Source of the DNA: Pseudomonas sp. 8Z
Lineage (GTDB): Bacteria; Pseudomonadota; Gammaproteobacteria; Pseudomonadales; Pseudomonadaceae
Reading direction: 5' to 3'
Assembly: GCF_902506535.1 (NCBI RefSeq)
Contig: NZ_LR733826.1
Location: forward strand, 341,079-405,078
Length of the DNA: 64,000 bases
Shown here: positions 27,283-35,790 of the stretch, piece by piece
How the letters are laid out: each line of letters begins with the position of its first letter
How positions within the stretch are numbered: the first letter of the stretch is position 1
Program-made: the position numbers and the translations under genes
Notes under the pieces: model-generated
What the model saw: the letters and a program-made list of their open reading frames with translations, nothing else
What the model was told of the DNA's origin: nothing
The model's database searches: none

Positions 27283-28056
27283 GTGGAGCTAAGCGACGCG
27301 CAGATCAGCGGCTGGGTGGCGCAGTTCATGTTGCCGTTCTTTCGCATCGCTGCGCTGCTGATGGTCATGCCGATCATCGGTACGCAACTGGTGCCGACCC
27401 GTGTGCGCCTGTATTTGGCGCTGGCCATCAGCGTGGTGCTGGTGCCCGGTATACCGCCGATGCCGCAGGTTGATGCCCTTAGCGTGCGCAGCATCATGAT
27501 GATCGCTGAGCAAGTTCTCATCGGCGTGATGTTCGGGTTCATCCTGCAACTGTTCTTTCATATCTTCAGCGTCGCGGGGCAGATCATTGCCATGCAGATG
27601 GGCATGGGCTTCGCCTCGATGGTCGACCCCACCAATGGAGTTTCCGTGCCGGTGCTGGGGCAGTTCATGCTGATGCTGGTGACCTTGCTGTTCCTGGCAA
27701 TCAATGGCCACCTGGTGGTGCTTGAGGTGCTTGCGCAAAGCTTTATCAGCCTGCCGCCTGGGCAGGGTTTGATGGTGCAACATTACTGGGAGCTGGCTGG
27801 CAAGCTCAGTTGGGTGATCGGTGCTGGTTTGTTGCTGACATTGCCAGCGGTGACGGCGCTGTTAGTGATCAACCTGGCATTCGGTGTGATGACGCGTGCG
27901 GCGCCGCAGCTCAACATCTTCTCAATCGGCTTTCCGCTGACTTTGGCTTTGGGTCTGGTGATTTTCTGGATCAGCCTGTCCGACTTTGGCAGCCTGTTCC
28001 AAGAACTTGCCAGTGACGCCTTGCAACAACTGGGCGATTTCGCCCGTACGCCCTGA
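27283..28056 (+). CDS. fliR: Flagellar export-gate protein FliR
   Basis: 257 residues with a GTG start at 27283 (VELSDAQISGWVAQFMLPFFR, first residue Met when translated). Six or so membrane helices; conserved RLYLALAISVVLVPGIP and PTNGVSVPVLGQFMLML. One FliR completes the FliP5Q4R1 channel and contacts FlhB. The only ribosome-site candidate is GTGAG at 27269-27273. It ends 9 bases before flhB, whose translation follows from GAGG near 28056. Confidence 0.94.
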   Translation: MELSDAQISGWVAQFMLPFFRIAALLMVMPIIGTQLVPTRVRLYLALAISVVLVPGIPPMPQVDALSVRSIMMIAEQVLIGVMFGFILQLFFHIFSVAGQIIAMQMGMGFASMVDPTNGVSVPVLGQFMLMLVTLLFLAINGHLVVLEVLAQSFISLPPGQGLMVQHYWELAGKLSWVIGAGLLLTLPAVTALLVINLAFGVMTRAAPQLNIFSIGFPLTLALGLVIFWISLSDFGSLFQELASDALQQLGDFARTP

Positions 28057-28065
28057 GGAGCGGCC

Positions 28066-29202
28066 ATGGCTGAGAGTGAGAGTGGCGCTGACAAGAGCGA
28101 GGAACCCACAGGCAAGCGACTTGAAGAGTCGCGCAAGAAAGGCCAGATCGCTCGCTCCAAGGAGCTCAATACGCTGGCAGTCATGCTGGCTGGCACCATC
28201 GCTCTGATTATCTTCGGCGCGCAATTGGGCGTAATGATGATCGATCTGATGCGTAGCAACTTCAGTCTGCCGCGTGAAGTACTGATGAATGAGGGCAGCA
28301 TGGCGCAATACCTGTTTGCCTCGGGCAAGGAGGCGCTGGCGGCGCTACAGCCCTTTTTCATCGTCTTGCTGATCGCGTCGGTGATTGGCCCCATCGGCTT
28401 GGGGGGTTGGCTATTCTCGTCCGAAGCCTTGTTGCCCAAGGGCAGTCGGATGAACCCGCTGGCAGGTTTGAAACGCATGTTTTCCCTGCAGGCTCTGGCT
28501 GAACTGCTCAAGGCTTTCGTCAAATTCCTGGTGATTCTGGCTGTGGCACTACTGGTGCTGGCGTCGGATCAGGACGACCTGTTGGCGATTGCCAATGAGT
28601 CGGTTGAGCCCGCCATCCTGCACAGTCTGACAGTGGTGGGCTGGAGTGCTTTCTGGTTGTCTTGTGGGCTGATACTGATTGCCGCCGTGGATGTGCCATT
28701 CCAGCTCTGGAGTCACAAGCAGAAGCTGATGATGACCAAGCAGGAAGTGCGTGACGAATACAAGGACTCCGAAGGTAAGCCCGAGGTCAAGGGGCGTATT
28801 CGTCAACTGCAGCGCGAGATGGCCGAGCGCCGCATGATGCAGTCCGTGCCACAGGCCGATGTGGTGATTACCAACCCGACTCACTTCGCGGTAGCTCTGA
28901 AATATGACCAGGACAAGGGCGGTGCGCCGATGTTGCTGGCCAAGGGCAACGACTTCATCGCTCTGAAAATTCGTGAGATTGCCCAGGAACACAAGGTCAT
29001 GGTGCTCGAATCGCCAGCGCTGGCGCGGGCCGTCTATTACTCAACAGAACTCGATCAGGAGATCCCTGCCGGTCTTTACCTGGCGGTTGCTCAGGTATTG
29101 GCGTACGTCTACCAGATTCGCCAGTTCCAGGCTGGTAAGGGTAAGCGTCCCGGCCCGCTGCCTGATCTGCCTATTCCGCCGGATCTGCGTCGCGACGAGT
29201 GA
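28066..29202 (+). CDS. flhB: Flagellar export-gate switch protein FlhB
   Basis: 378 residues. The N-terminal part carries four membrane helices (about 30-205). The cytoplasmic domain carries the autocleavage motif NPTH at 270-273 (VVITNPTHFAVALKYD), required for the hook-to-filament specificity switch, and ends in a Pro-rich tail. It is the target of FliK. A 113-residue protein resembling only its post-cleavage fragment is encoded on the minus strand at 43.6-44.0 kb. FlhB is the last gene of the fliL unit. Confidence 0.97.
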   Translation: MAESESGADKSEEPTGKRLEESRKKGQIARSKELNTLAVMLAGTIALIIFGAQLGVMMIDLMRSNFSLPREVLMNEGSMAQYLFASGKEALAALQPFFIVLLIASVIGPIGLGGWLFSSEALLPKGSRMNPLAGLKRMFSLQALAELLKAFVKFLVILAVALLVLASDQDDLLAIANESVEPAILHSLTVVGWSAFWLSCGLILIAAVDVPFQLWSHKQKLMMTKQEVRDEYKDSEGKPEVKGRIRQLQREMAERRMMQSVPQADVVITNPTHFAVALKYDQDKGGAPMLLAKGNDFIALKIREIAQEHKVMVLESPALARAVYYSTELDQEIPAGLYLAVAQVLAYVYQIRQFQAGKGKRPGPLPDLPIPPDLRRDE

Positions 29203-29300
29203 GGTGGTACAAGCTGTCAGCCTCCGGTTGCAGATAATGGCGCGCCAGAAGCCATCTCAGGATGGATTTAAGCCATTGGTTTAGCTGGCAAACGATTTTC

Positions 29301-29317
29301 TGGAACGCTTCTTGCCA
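29301..29317 (+). promoter_or_regulatory. RpoN (-24/-12) promoter of flhA
   Basis: TGGAACGCTTCTTGCCA: GG at 29302-29303 and GC at 29314-29315, ten bases apart. It lies in the 150-base gap between flhB and flhA. flhA-flhF-fleN is FleQ/RpoN-dependent in P. aeruginosa. Confidence 0.85.
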
Positions 29318-29373
29318 TAACCCCTTTAGGACGCGTTTTTGCGTCAAAAGATTGAATGAATTGGGGTAAGACC

Positions 29374-31503
29374 GTGGCAGTAGATCGCGCACAGTTGATC
29401 GGTGACGTACGCAGTAACCTGGCTGGGTTGCGGCAGGGCAATCTGGGTATTCCGTTGCTGCTGTTGGTCATGCTCGGCATGGTCATGCTGCCGGTGCCTG
29501 CCTTTCTGCTCGACGTGCTGTTCACTTTCAGTATTGCGCTGTCGATTGTGGTGCTGCTGGTCAGTATCTACGCGTTGCGCCCGCTGGACTTTGCCGTTTT
29601 CCCGACCATTTTGCTCGCTGCCACGCTGCTGCGTTTGGCGCTGAACGTGGCGTCGACCCGTGTGGTGCTGCTCAACGGTCACGAGGGGCACGGCGCGGCG
29701 GGGCAGGTGATTCAGGCGTTCGGTGAGGTGGTGATCGGCGGTAACTACGTGGTCGGTATCGTGGTCTTTGCCATCCTCATGATTATCAACTTCGTGGTGG
29801 TCACCAAGGGTGCCGGGCGTATCTCCGAAGTCAGCGCGCGATTCACTCTCGATGCCATGCCCGGCAAGCAGATGGCCATTGATGCTGACCTCAATGCCGG
29901 CATCATCGACCAGGCTGAAGCCAAGAAACGGCGTAGCGAAGTGGCGCAGGAAGCTGATTTCTACGGTTCCATGGACGGTGCCAGCAAATTCGTGCGCGGC
30001 GATGCCGTTGCCGGTCTGCTGATTCTTTTTATCAACCTCATCGGCGGCATCGCCATCGGCGTGCTGCAGCACCAGTTGGCTTTTGCTGATGCTGGCAAGG
30101 TCTACACCCTGCTGACCATCGGTGACGGTCTGGTGGCGCAGATTCCTTCCCTGCTGCTGTCCACCGCCGCCGCTGTCATGGTGACGCGCGTTTCCACCTC
30201 CGAGGATATGGGCGCGCAGGTCAACCGGCAGATGTTCGCTTCGCCCAAGGCGCTGGCGGTGGCTGCGGCCATCCTCATCGCCATGGGGCTGGTGCCGGGC
30301 ATGCCGCACTTTTCCTTCATCAGCCTGGGTTTGATTGCTGCTGGTGGTGCCTACTGGATCGCGCACAAGAACCGCAAGACCAAGGAAGCCGAGGTCAAGG
30401 AAGTGCAGCGTCAGCAGGAGCAGTTGCCGGCGCAGAAGGCGCAGGAGGTCAAAGAGCTGGGCTGGGACGATGTCACACCTGTGGACATGGTCGGCCTGGA
30501 GGTCGGCTACCGCCTGATTCCCTTGGTTGACCGTAATCAAGGGGGGCAACTGTTGGCGCGGATCAAGGGGGTGCGCAAGAAGTTGTCGCAGGAGATGGGC
30601 TTTCTCATGCCATCGGTACACATTCGCGACAACCTTGATCTGGCACCCAACGCCTATCGTTTGACGCTCATGGGCGTCAGCGTGGCTGAGGCTGAGGTGT
30701 ACCCGGATCGTGAATTGGCGATCAACCCCGGTCAGGTCTTTGGCCCGCTCAACGGCATCGCCGCCAAGGATCCGGCGTTTGGTCTGGAGGCAGTGTGGAT
30801 CGATCCGAGCCAGCGTGACCAGGCGCAATCGCTCGGTTATACCGTGGTCGATGCCAGCACGGTGGTTGCCACCCATCTCAATCAGATTCTGCACAAGCAT
30901 GCTCACGAGCTGCTGGGGCACGAAGAAGTACAGCAACTGATGCAACTGCTGGCCAAGAGCTCACCGAAGCTGGCCGAGGAGTTGGTGCCGGGGCTGGTGT
31001 CGCTGTCCACTTTGCTCAAGGTGCTACAGGCGTTGCTGCAGGAGCAGGTGCCTGTGCGTGACATCCGTACCATTGCCGAGGCCATCGCCAACGTCGCGCC
31101 CAAGAGTCAAGATCCCGCCGCGATGGTGGCGGCCGTTCGCGTCTCGCTGGCCCGTGCAATCGTCCAAGGCATTGTGGGACTAGAGCCGGAGCTGCCTGTG
31201 ATTACCCTTGAACCAAGGTTGGAACAGATATTGCTGAACAGTCTGCAGAAGGCCGGACAAGGCGGTGAGGATGGCATCCTCCTCGAACCTGGTATGGCCG
31301 ACAAGCTGCAGCGTTCCCTGGTGGAAGCGGCGCAGCGCCAGGAAATGCTCGGCAAGCCAGTGATCCTGCTGGTGGCCGGTCCGATCCGGGCGATGCTGTC
31401 ACGGTTCGCGCGGCTGGCGGTGCCCAGCATCTACGTGCTGGCCTACCAGGAAATTCCGGACAACAAGCAGGTCACCATAGTCGCCACTGTGGGCCAGAAC
31501 TGA
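29374..31503 (+). CDS. flhA: Flagellar export-gate protein FlhA
   Basis: 709 residues from GTG 29374 (VAVDRAQLIGDVRSNLAGL). GGGGTAAG at 29363-29370 sits at correct distance for this GTG, while the upstream in-frame ATG at 29356 has no site; known FlhA proteins also start near VDR. The N-terminal half has eight membrane helices with the FHIPEP-family region LRLALNVASTRVVLL. The C-terminal half is the cytoplasmic ring-forming domain (about 360-709). It binds chaperone-substrate complexes and transduces proton motive force. Confidence 0.96.
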   Translation: MAVDRAQLIGDVRSNLAGLRQGNLGIPLLLLVMLGMVMLPVPAFLLDVLFTFSIALSIVVLLVSIYALRPLDFAVFPTILLAATLLRLALNVASTRVVLLNGHEGHGAAGQVIQAFGEVVIGGNYVVGIVVFAILMIINFVVVTKGAGRISEVSARFTLDAMPGKQMAIDADLNAGIIDQAEAKKRRSEVAQEADFYGSMDGASKFVRGDAVAGLLILFINLIGGIAIGVLQHQLAFADAGKVYTLLTIGDGLVAQIPSLLLSTAAAVMVTRVSTSEDMGAQVNRQMFASPKALAVAAAILIAMGLVPGMPHFSFISLGLIAAGGAYWIAHKNRKTKEAEVKEVQRQQEQLPAQKAQEVKELGWDDVTPVDMVGLEVGYRLIPLVDRNQGGQLLARIKGVRKKLSQEMGFLMPSVHIRDNLDLAPNAYRLTLMGVSVAEAEVYPDRELAINPGQVFGPLNGIAAKDPAFGLEAVWIDPSQRDQAQSLGYTVVDASTVVATHLNQILHKHAHELLGHEEVQQLMQLLAKSSPKLAEELVPGLVSLSTLLKVLQALLQEQVPVRDIRTIAEAIANVAPKSQDPAAMVAAVRVSLARAIVQGIVGLEPELPVITLEPRLEQILLNSLQKAGQGGEDGILLEPGMADKLQRSLVEAAQRQEMLGKPVILLVAGPIRAMLSRFARLAVPSIYVLAYQEIPDNKQVTIVATVGQN

Positions 31504-31514
31504 GGTAAAGGGTC

Positions 31515-32834
31515 ATGCAGGTTAAACGTTTCTTCGCCGCTGATATGCGGACCGCCATGAAACTGGTGCGTGACGAGTTGGGCGCCGACGCGGCCATCAT
31601 TGGCAATCGCCGTGTGGCTGGCGGGGTCGAGCTGACTGCCGCGCTCGATTATCAAGTGACGCCAGCGCCAGTACGGCCGAATCCGGCTCTGGAAGCGGAG
31701 CTGCGCAAGACTCAGGCGCGTATCGTCAGCGCTCAGGCTGAGCTGGCAACCCGTGCCGAGCAGGACGAGCGTAAAGACCGTCAACTTTTTGCCAATGACT
31801 CGTTGGTGGCACCGGAGCTGCCGGTTACTCCGGTCAAACCCCAGCGCGCTGCCGAGAAACCAGCGCCAGCACCTGCTGTACCTAGCGTCGACCCGCGCGC
31901 GCTCGATGCCATGCGCTTCGAATTACATGGCCTGCGCCAACTGATCGAAGTACAACTCGGCTCGATTGCCTGGGGGCAGATGCAGAGTCGTCGTCCGCAG
32001 CAAGCCAATCTGTGGCGTCGTCTGCAGCGCATGGGCCTGTCGGCCGAGCTGTCGCAAGCCTTGCTTGATCGCGTTGCCGGCGTTGCCGAGCCGCGCCAGG
32101 CCTGGCGCATGCTCCTGGCGCATCTGGCGCATGCGATCAAGACTCCCAAGGTGGAACCGCTGGAAGAAGGGGGGGTTATCGCCCTGGTTGGGCCTGCCGG
32201 TATGGGGAAAACCACCACGCTGGCCAAACTGGCTGCACGCTACGTGCTTAAGTACGGGGCTCAGCAGGTCGCTTTGGTCAGTATGGACAGCTTCCGTATC
32301 GGCGCTCAGGAGCAGCTCAAGACGTTGGGGCGCATCCTTGGCGTATCGGTGACTCAGATCGACCCGGGGCAATCGCTGCTGCAAGCGCTGGCGCCTCTGG
32401 CCAAAAAGCGTGTCGTACTGATCGATACCGCTGGCTTACCGAGCAATGACCCAGCTCTACGCTTACAGCTCGAAAGTCTGTCGGCGCGCGGCCTGAAGGC
32501 CAAAAATTATCTGGTTCTGGCTGCCACCAGTCAGAGCCAAGTGCTCAAGGCGGCCTACCATAGTTACAAGCGCTGCGGTCTTTCCGGCTGCATACTGACG
32601 AAACTGGACGAGGCGGCGAGCCTGGGTGAGGTTTTGGGGCTGGCTATAGGCCAACATCTGCCGGTAGCCTATGTGACGGATGGGCCACGGATTCCGGACG
32701 ATTTGCATGTTCCACGCAGCCACCAGTTGGTCAGTCGCGCAGTGGGATTGCAGGCCCCGCAGGAGCCGAGCGAAGACGCCATGGCGCAATTGTTCGCCGG
32801 TCTTTACCAAGGAACCGCGCGGCGCGCGGGCTGA
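31515..32834 (+). CDS. flhF: SRP-family GTPase FlhF, polar flagellum placement
   Basis: 439 residues. A basic N-terminal domain (MQVKRFFAADMRTAMKLVRDE) precedes a Pro/Ala-rich linker, then an N domain and the SRP-type G domain with P-loop GPAGMGKTTTLAKL near 226-239 and later LIDTAGL and TKLDEA. FlhF marks the cell pole where the flagellum is built and recruits FliF. It is followed by fleN (number control), as in all polar flagellates of this group. GAGGTAAAGGGTC precedes the ATG. The DUF2802 gene at 43131 probably encodes its partner FipA. Confidence 0.95.
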   Translation: MQVKRFFAADMRTAMKLVRDELGADAAIIGNRRVAGGVELTAALDYQVTPAPVRPNPALEAELRKTQARIVSAQAELATRAEQDERKDRQLFANDSLVAPELPVTPVKPQRAAEKPAPAPAVPSVDPRALDAMRFELHGLRQLIEVQLGSIAWGQMQSRRPQQANLWRRLQRMGLSAELSQALLDRVAGVAEPRQAWRMLLAHLAHAIKTPKVEPLEEGGVIALVGPAGMGKTTTLAKLAARYVLKYGAQQVALVSMDSFRIGAQEQLKTLGRILGVSVTQIDPGQSLLQALAPLAKKRVVLIDTAGLPSNDPALRLQLESLSARGLKAKNYLVLAATSQSQVLKAAYHSYKRCGLSGCILTKLDEAASLGEVLGLAIGQHLPVAYVTDGPRIPDDLHVPRSHQLVSRAVGLQAPQEPSEDAMAQLFAGLYQGTARRAG

Positions 32835-32922
32835 AGCGCTAAAGTGTTGCAAGCCCTGCGTTTTTTCGCGGGGGCGAACGGCCAGTTGGCCATGTCGAAG
32901 TTAGACAAGGTATTTAGAGAAC

Positions 32923-33753
32923 ATGGGTATGCATCCCGTACAGGTGATCGCGGTGACCGGCGGCAAGGGCGGTGTCGGCAAGACCAATGTGTCGGTGAAT
33001 CTGTCCATGGCCCTCGCCGATCTTGGGCGTCGGGTCATGTTGATGGACGCCGACCTGGGGTTGGCCAACGTCGACGTGCTGTTGGGATTGACCCCCAAGC
33101 GCACCCTGGCTGATGTGATCGCCGGTGAGTGTGATCTGCGTGACGTCCTGCTACAGGGGCCAGGCGGTATTCGTATCGTGCCAGCGGCGTCTGGTACGCA
33201 AAGCATGGTTAATCTATCGCCCATGCAGCATGCCGGGCTGATCCAGGCTTTTAGCGACATCAGTGAAAATCTCGATGTGCTGGTGATCGATACGGCTGCC
33301 GGCATTGGTGATGCGGTGGTCAGTTTCGTGCGCGCCGCTCAGGAAATTCTCGTCGTGGTCTGCGATGAGCCGACGTCTATCACGGACGCCTACGCCCTGA
33401 TCAAACTACTCAACCGTGACCATGGCATCAGTCGTTTCCGTGTACTGGCGAACATGGCGCACAGCCCGCAGGAAGGCCGCAATCTCTTTGCTAAGCTAAC
33501 CAAAGTGACGGATCGTTTTCTGGATGTCGCCCTGCAGTACGTCGGTGCCGTGCCCTACGACGAGTCGGTACGCAAGGCCGTGCAGAAACAACGCGCCGTT
33601 TATGAAGCCTTCCCACGCTCCAAATGTGCGTTGGCGTTCAAAGCAATTGCTCAGAAGGTCGATACCTGGCCGCTGCCGGCTAATCCGCGCGGTCATCTGG
33701 AGTTCTTCGTGGAGCGTCTGGTGAAGCAACCGACAGCAGACACGGCCGTATGA
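32923..33753 (+). CDS. fleN: MinD-like ATPase FleN (FlhG), flagellar number regulator
   Basis: 276 residues beginning MGMHPVQVIAVTGGKGGVGKT. The deviant Walker A GGKGGVGKT is at residues 14-22, and DADLGLANVDVLLGL and VLVIDTAAGIGDAV complete the ATPase core; an amphipathic C-terminal helix is expected to reach the membrane. FleN binds FleQ and blocks its ATPase, restricting flagella to one per pole. The 88-base gap after flhF shows no convincing promoter. Its last four bases overlap fliA (ATGA). Confidence 0.96.
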   Translation: MGMHPVQVIAVTGGKGGVGKTNVSVNLSMALADLGRRVMLMDADLGLANVDVLLGLTPKRTLADVIAGECDLRDVLLQGPGGIRIVPAASGTQSMVNLSPMQHAGLIQAFSDISENLDVLVIDTAAGIGDAVVSFVRAAQEILVVVCDEPTSITDAYALIKLLNRDHGISRFRVLANMAHSPQEGRNLFAKLTKVTDRFLDVALQYVGAVPYDESVRKAVQKQRAVYEAFPRSKCALAFKAIAQKVDTWPLPANPRGHLEFFVERLVKQPTADTAV

Positions 33754-34496
33754 CAGCAGCTTCTGGACTTCGTATGTACAACAAGGCACAGGCGCAGGAC
33801 TCCCAGCACCAGTTGATTGAGCGCTATGCGCCGCTGGTCAAGCGCATCGCCTATCACCTGCTGGCGCGTCTGCCAGCCAGTGTGCAGGTGGACGACCTGA
33901 TTCAGGCAGGCATGATCGGCCTGCTCGAAGCCTCGCGTAAATACGACTCCAGCAAGGGTGCCAGCTTCGAAACCTTCGCCGGTATTCGCATCCGTGGCGC
34001 TATGCTTGATGAGGTGCGCAAGGGGGACTGGGCGCCGCGTTCGGTACACCGTAACAGCCGGATGGTCAGCGATGCGATACGCACTGTTGAAGCAAGAACA
34101 GGACGTGACGCTAAAGATCATGAGGTTGCTGCCGAACTCCAATTGAGTCTGGAGGATTACTACGGCATCCTTGGCGACACTTTGGGCAGCCGCCTGTTCA
34201 GTTTCGACGACCTTCTGCAGGACGGCGAACATGGCGCACTGCATGAAGACGCCGGGCACTCCCACCTCGAACCTTCGCGGGATCTCGAAGATGAACGTTT
34301 TCAAGCCGCATTGGCCAATGCCATTGCGGGCTTGCCAGAGCGTGAGCGTCTGGTGTTGGCGCTGTATTACGATGAAGAGCTGAACTTGAAGGAAATCGGT
34401 GAAGTGCTGGGGGTCAGCGAATCTCGCGTCAGTCAGTTGCACAGCCAGTGTGCGGCGCGTCTTCGTTCGCGGCTGAGTGAATGGCGCGCTGGCTGA
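33750..34496 (+). CDS. fliA: Flagellar sigma factor 28, FliA
   Basis: 248 residues (MTAASGLRMYNKAQAQDSQ). Regions 2 (YAPLVKRIAYHLLARLPASV and DLIQAGMIGLLEASRKYD), 3 and 4 (LPERERLVLALYYDEELNL, EIGEVLGVSESRVSQLH) are all present. It transcribes late genes such as fliC from TAAA-N15-GCCGATAA promoters; one perfect example is at 4138. It is held by FlgM (not in this window), and the HsbA protein encoded at 19.7 kb may influence that. It overlaps fleN by 4 bases. Confidence 0.97.
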   Translation: MTAASGLRMYNKAQAQDSQHQLIERYAPLVKRIAYHLLARLPASVQVDDLIQAGMIGLLEASRKYDSSKGASFETFAGIRIRGAMLDEVRKGDWAPRSVHRNSRMVSDAIRTVEARTGRDAKDHEVAAELQLSLEDYYGILGDTLGSRLFSFDDLLQDGEHGALHEDAGHSHLEPSRDLEDERFQAALANAIAGLPERERLVLALYYDEELNLKEIGEVLGVSESRVSQLHSQCAARLRSRLSEWRAG

Positions 34497-34584
34497 GCAG
34501 CAGCGCACTCGCAGGCAGAAACGGTTTCACGATTAAAGGACGTAGTTGCAAGCGCAATACGTTTGGGACTGTACGGAGGTCGAC

Positions 34585-34971
34585 TTGGACAAGAACATGA
34601 AAATCCTCATCGTTGATGATTTTTCGACGATGCGACGGATCATCAAGAACCTCTTGCGAGACTTGGGTTTCACCAATACCGCTGAGGCCGATGACGGCAC
34701 TTCTGCACTGCCGATGTTGCAAAGTGGCAGCTTCGACTTTCTGGTGACCGACTGGAACATGCCGGGAATGACTGGGATCGACCTGCTGCGTGCCGTGCGT
34801 GCGGATGAGCGCCTCAAGCACCTGCCGGTGCTGATGGTCACCGCCGAAGCCAAGCGCGATCAGATCATCGAAGCGGCTCAGGCCGGTGTTAATGGCTATG
34901 TGGTCAAGCCGTTCACCGCGCAGGTGCTGAAGGAAAAGATCGAGAAGATCTTTGAGCGGGTCAACGGCTGA
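34585..34971 (+). CDS. cheY: Chemotaxis response regulator CheY
   Basis: 128 residues from TTG 34585, or 124 from ATG 34597 ([15 protein letters not shown]). The only good ribosome site, GGAGGT at 34575-34580, is 4 bases from the TTG and 16 from the ATG, which favours TTG. Single receiver domain with Asp 52 (counted from the ATG) in [13 protein letters not shown], plus the conserved TAEAK threonine and VVKPF lysine. Phospho-CheY binds FliM and FliN to reverse the motor. It begins the cheYZAB-motCD-parCP-cheW segment. Confidence 0.95.
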   Translation: MDKNMKILIVDDFSTMRRIIKNLLRDLGFTNTAEADDGTSALPMLQSGSFDFLVTDWNMPGMTGIDLLRAVRADERLKHLPVLMVTAEAKRDQIIEAAQAGVNGYVVKPFTAQVLKEKIEKIFERVNG

Positions 34972-34990
34972 TGTCGGCCGCGAGGGTGCT

Positions 34991-35779
34991 ATGGAACACG
35001 ATGATTCCACATTGGGCGAACTTGAGTCGTCCCTGAAAACCAATGCCCGCGAGCTGGTTGATAGCCTTGAAAAAGGTAACTTCGGCAACGCGGTGCAACT
35101 GATCAATGAACTGAACAAGGTTCGTGATCGTGGCCTGTATCACGAGGTTGGCAAACTGACTCGTGAGCTGCACAACGCCATCGTCAATTTCCAGCTTGAT
35201 CCGCGCATGCCCCATGCCAAGGAGCTGTCGCAGATATCCGACGCCACCGAGCGTCTGAACTACGTTGTAACCCAGACCGAGAAGGCGGCTAACCGCACCA
35301 TGGATTTGGTGGAGCAGAGTGCGCCATTGGTCAACGATCTTGCTGATGAAGCGCAGAGCCTTGGTGCCGAATGGGGCCGTTTCATGCGCCGTGAAATCGG
35401 TGCCGAAGGCTTCCGCGAGCTGGCCAAGCGAATCGAGTTGTTCCTGGCGCGCAGTGAGCGTGACAGCAACAAACTCTCTGGCCACCTCAACGACATTCTG
35501 TTGACGCAGGACTATCAGGATCTGACTGGGCAGGTGATCAAGCGAGTGACGCAGTTGGTCACCGAGGTTGAAAGCAACCTGCTTAAATTAGTTCTGATGG
35601 CCAGTTCGGTAGACCGTTTTGCGGGTATCGAACACGACCACGATGCATTGCGTGCCGAGCAACAAAAGCAAAAATCGCCTTCGGCGGGTGAAGGTCCGCA
35701 GATTCATGCCGATAAGCGTGATGACGTCGCCTCCAGCCAAGACGATGTCGACGACCTGCTGTCCAGTCTTGGATTCTAA
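34991..35779 (+). CDS. cheZ: CheY-phosphate phosphatase CheZ
   Basis: 262 residues from ATG 34991, preceded by GAGGG; an in-frame TTG at 34952 would overlap cheY. Long four-helix hairpin with LTQDYQDLTGQVIKRV, which contains the catalytic Gln. After an unstructured linker the C-terminal peptide SSQDDVDDLLSSLGF is the CheY-P docking helix. It switches off the CheY signal. The acidic D-x-x-DDLL pattern resembles repeats in the CheA linker encoded next. Confidence 0.95.
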   Translation: MEHDDSTLGELESSLKTNARELVDSLEKGNFGNAVQLINELNKVRDRGLYHEVGKLTRELHNAIVNFQLDPRMPHAKELSQISDATERLNYVVTQTEKAANRTMDLVEQSAPLVNDLADEAQSLGAEWGRFMRREIGAEGFRELAKRIELFLARSERDSNKLSGHLNDILLTQDYQDLTGQVIKRVTQLVTEVESNLLKLVLMASSVDRFAGIEHDHDALRAEQQKQKSPSAGEGPQIHADKRDDVASSQDDVDDLLSSLGF

Positions 35780-35790
35780 GGAGCACCCAC

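Noticed and set aside
34533..34562. Possible FliA promoter before cheY (TAAAGGAC with a poor CGCAATAC -10)
   Set aside because: The -10 matches only about half of GCCGATAA, so it is not supported.
34952..34990. TTG start for CheZ giving 13 extra residues
   Set aside because: It overlaps the end of cheY; ATG 34991 has GAGGG and matches known CheZ.
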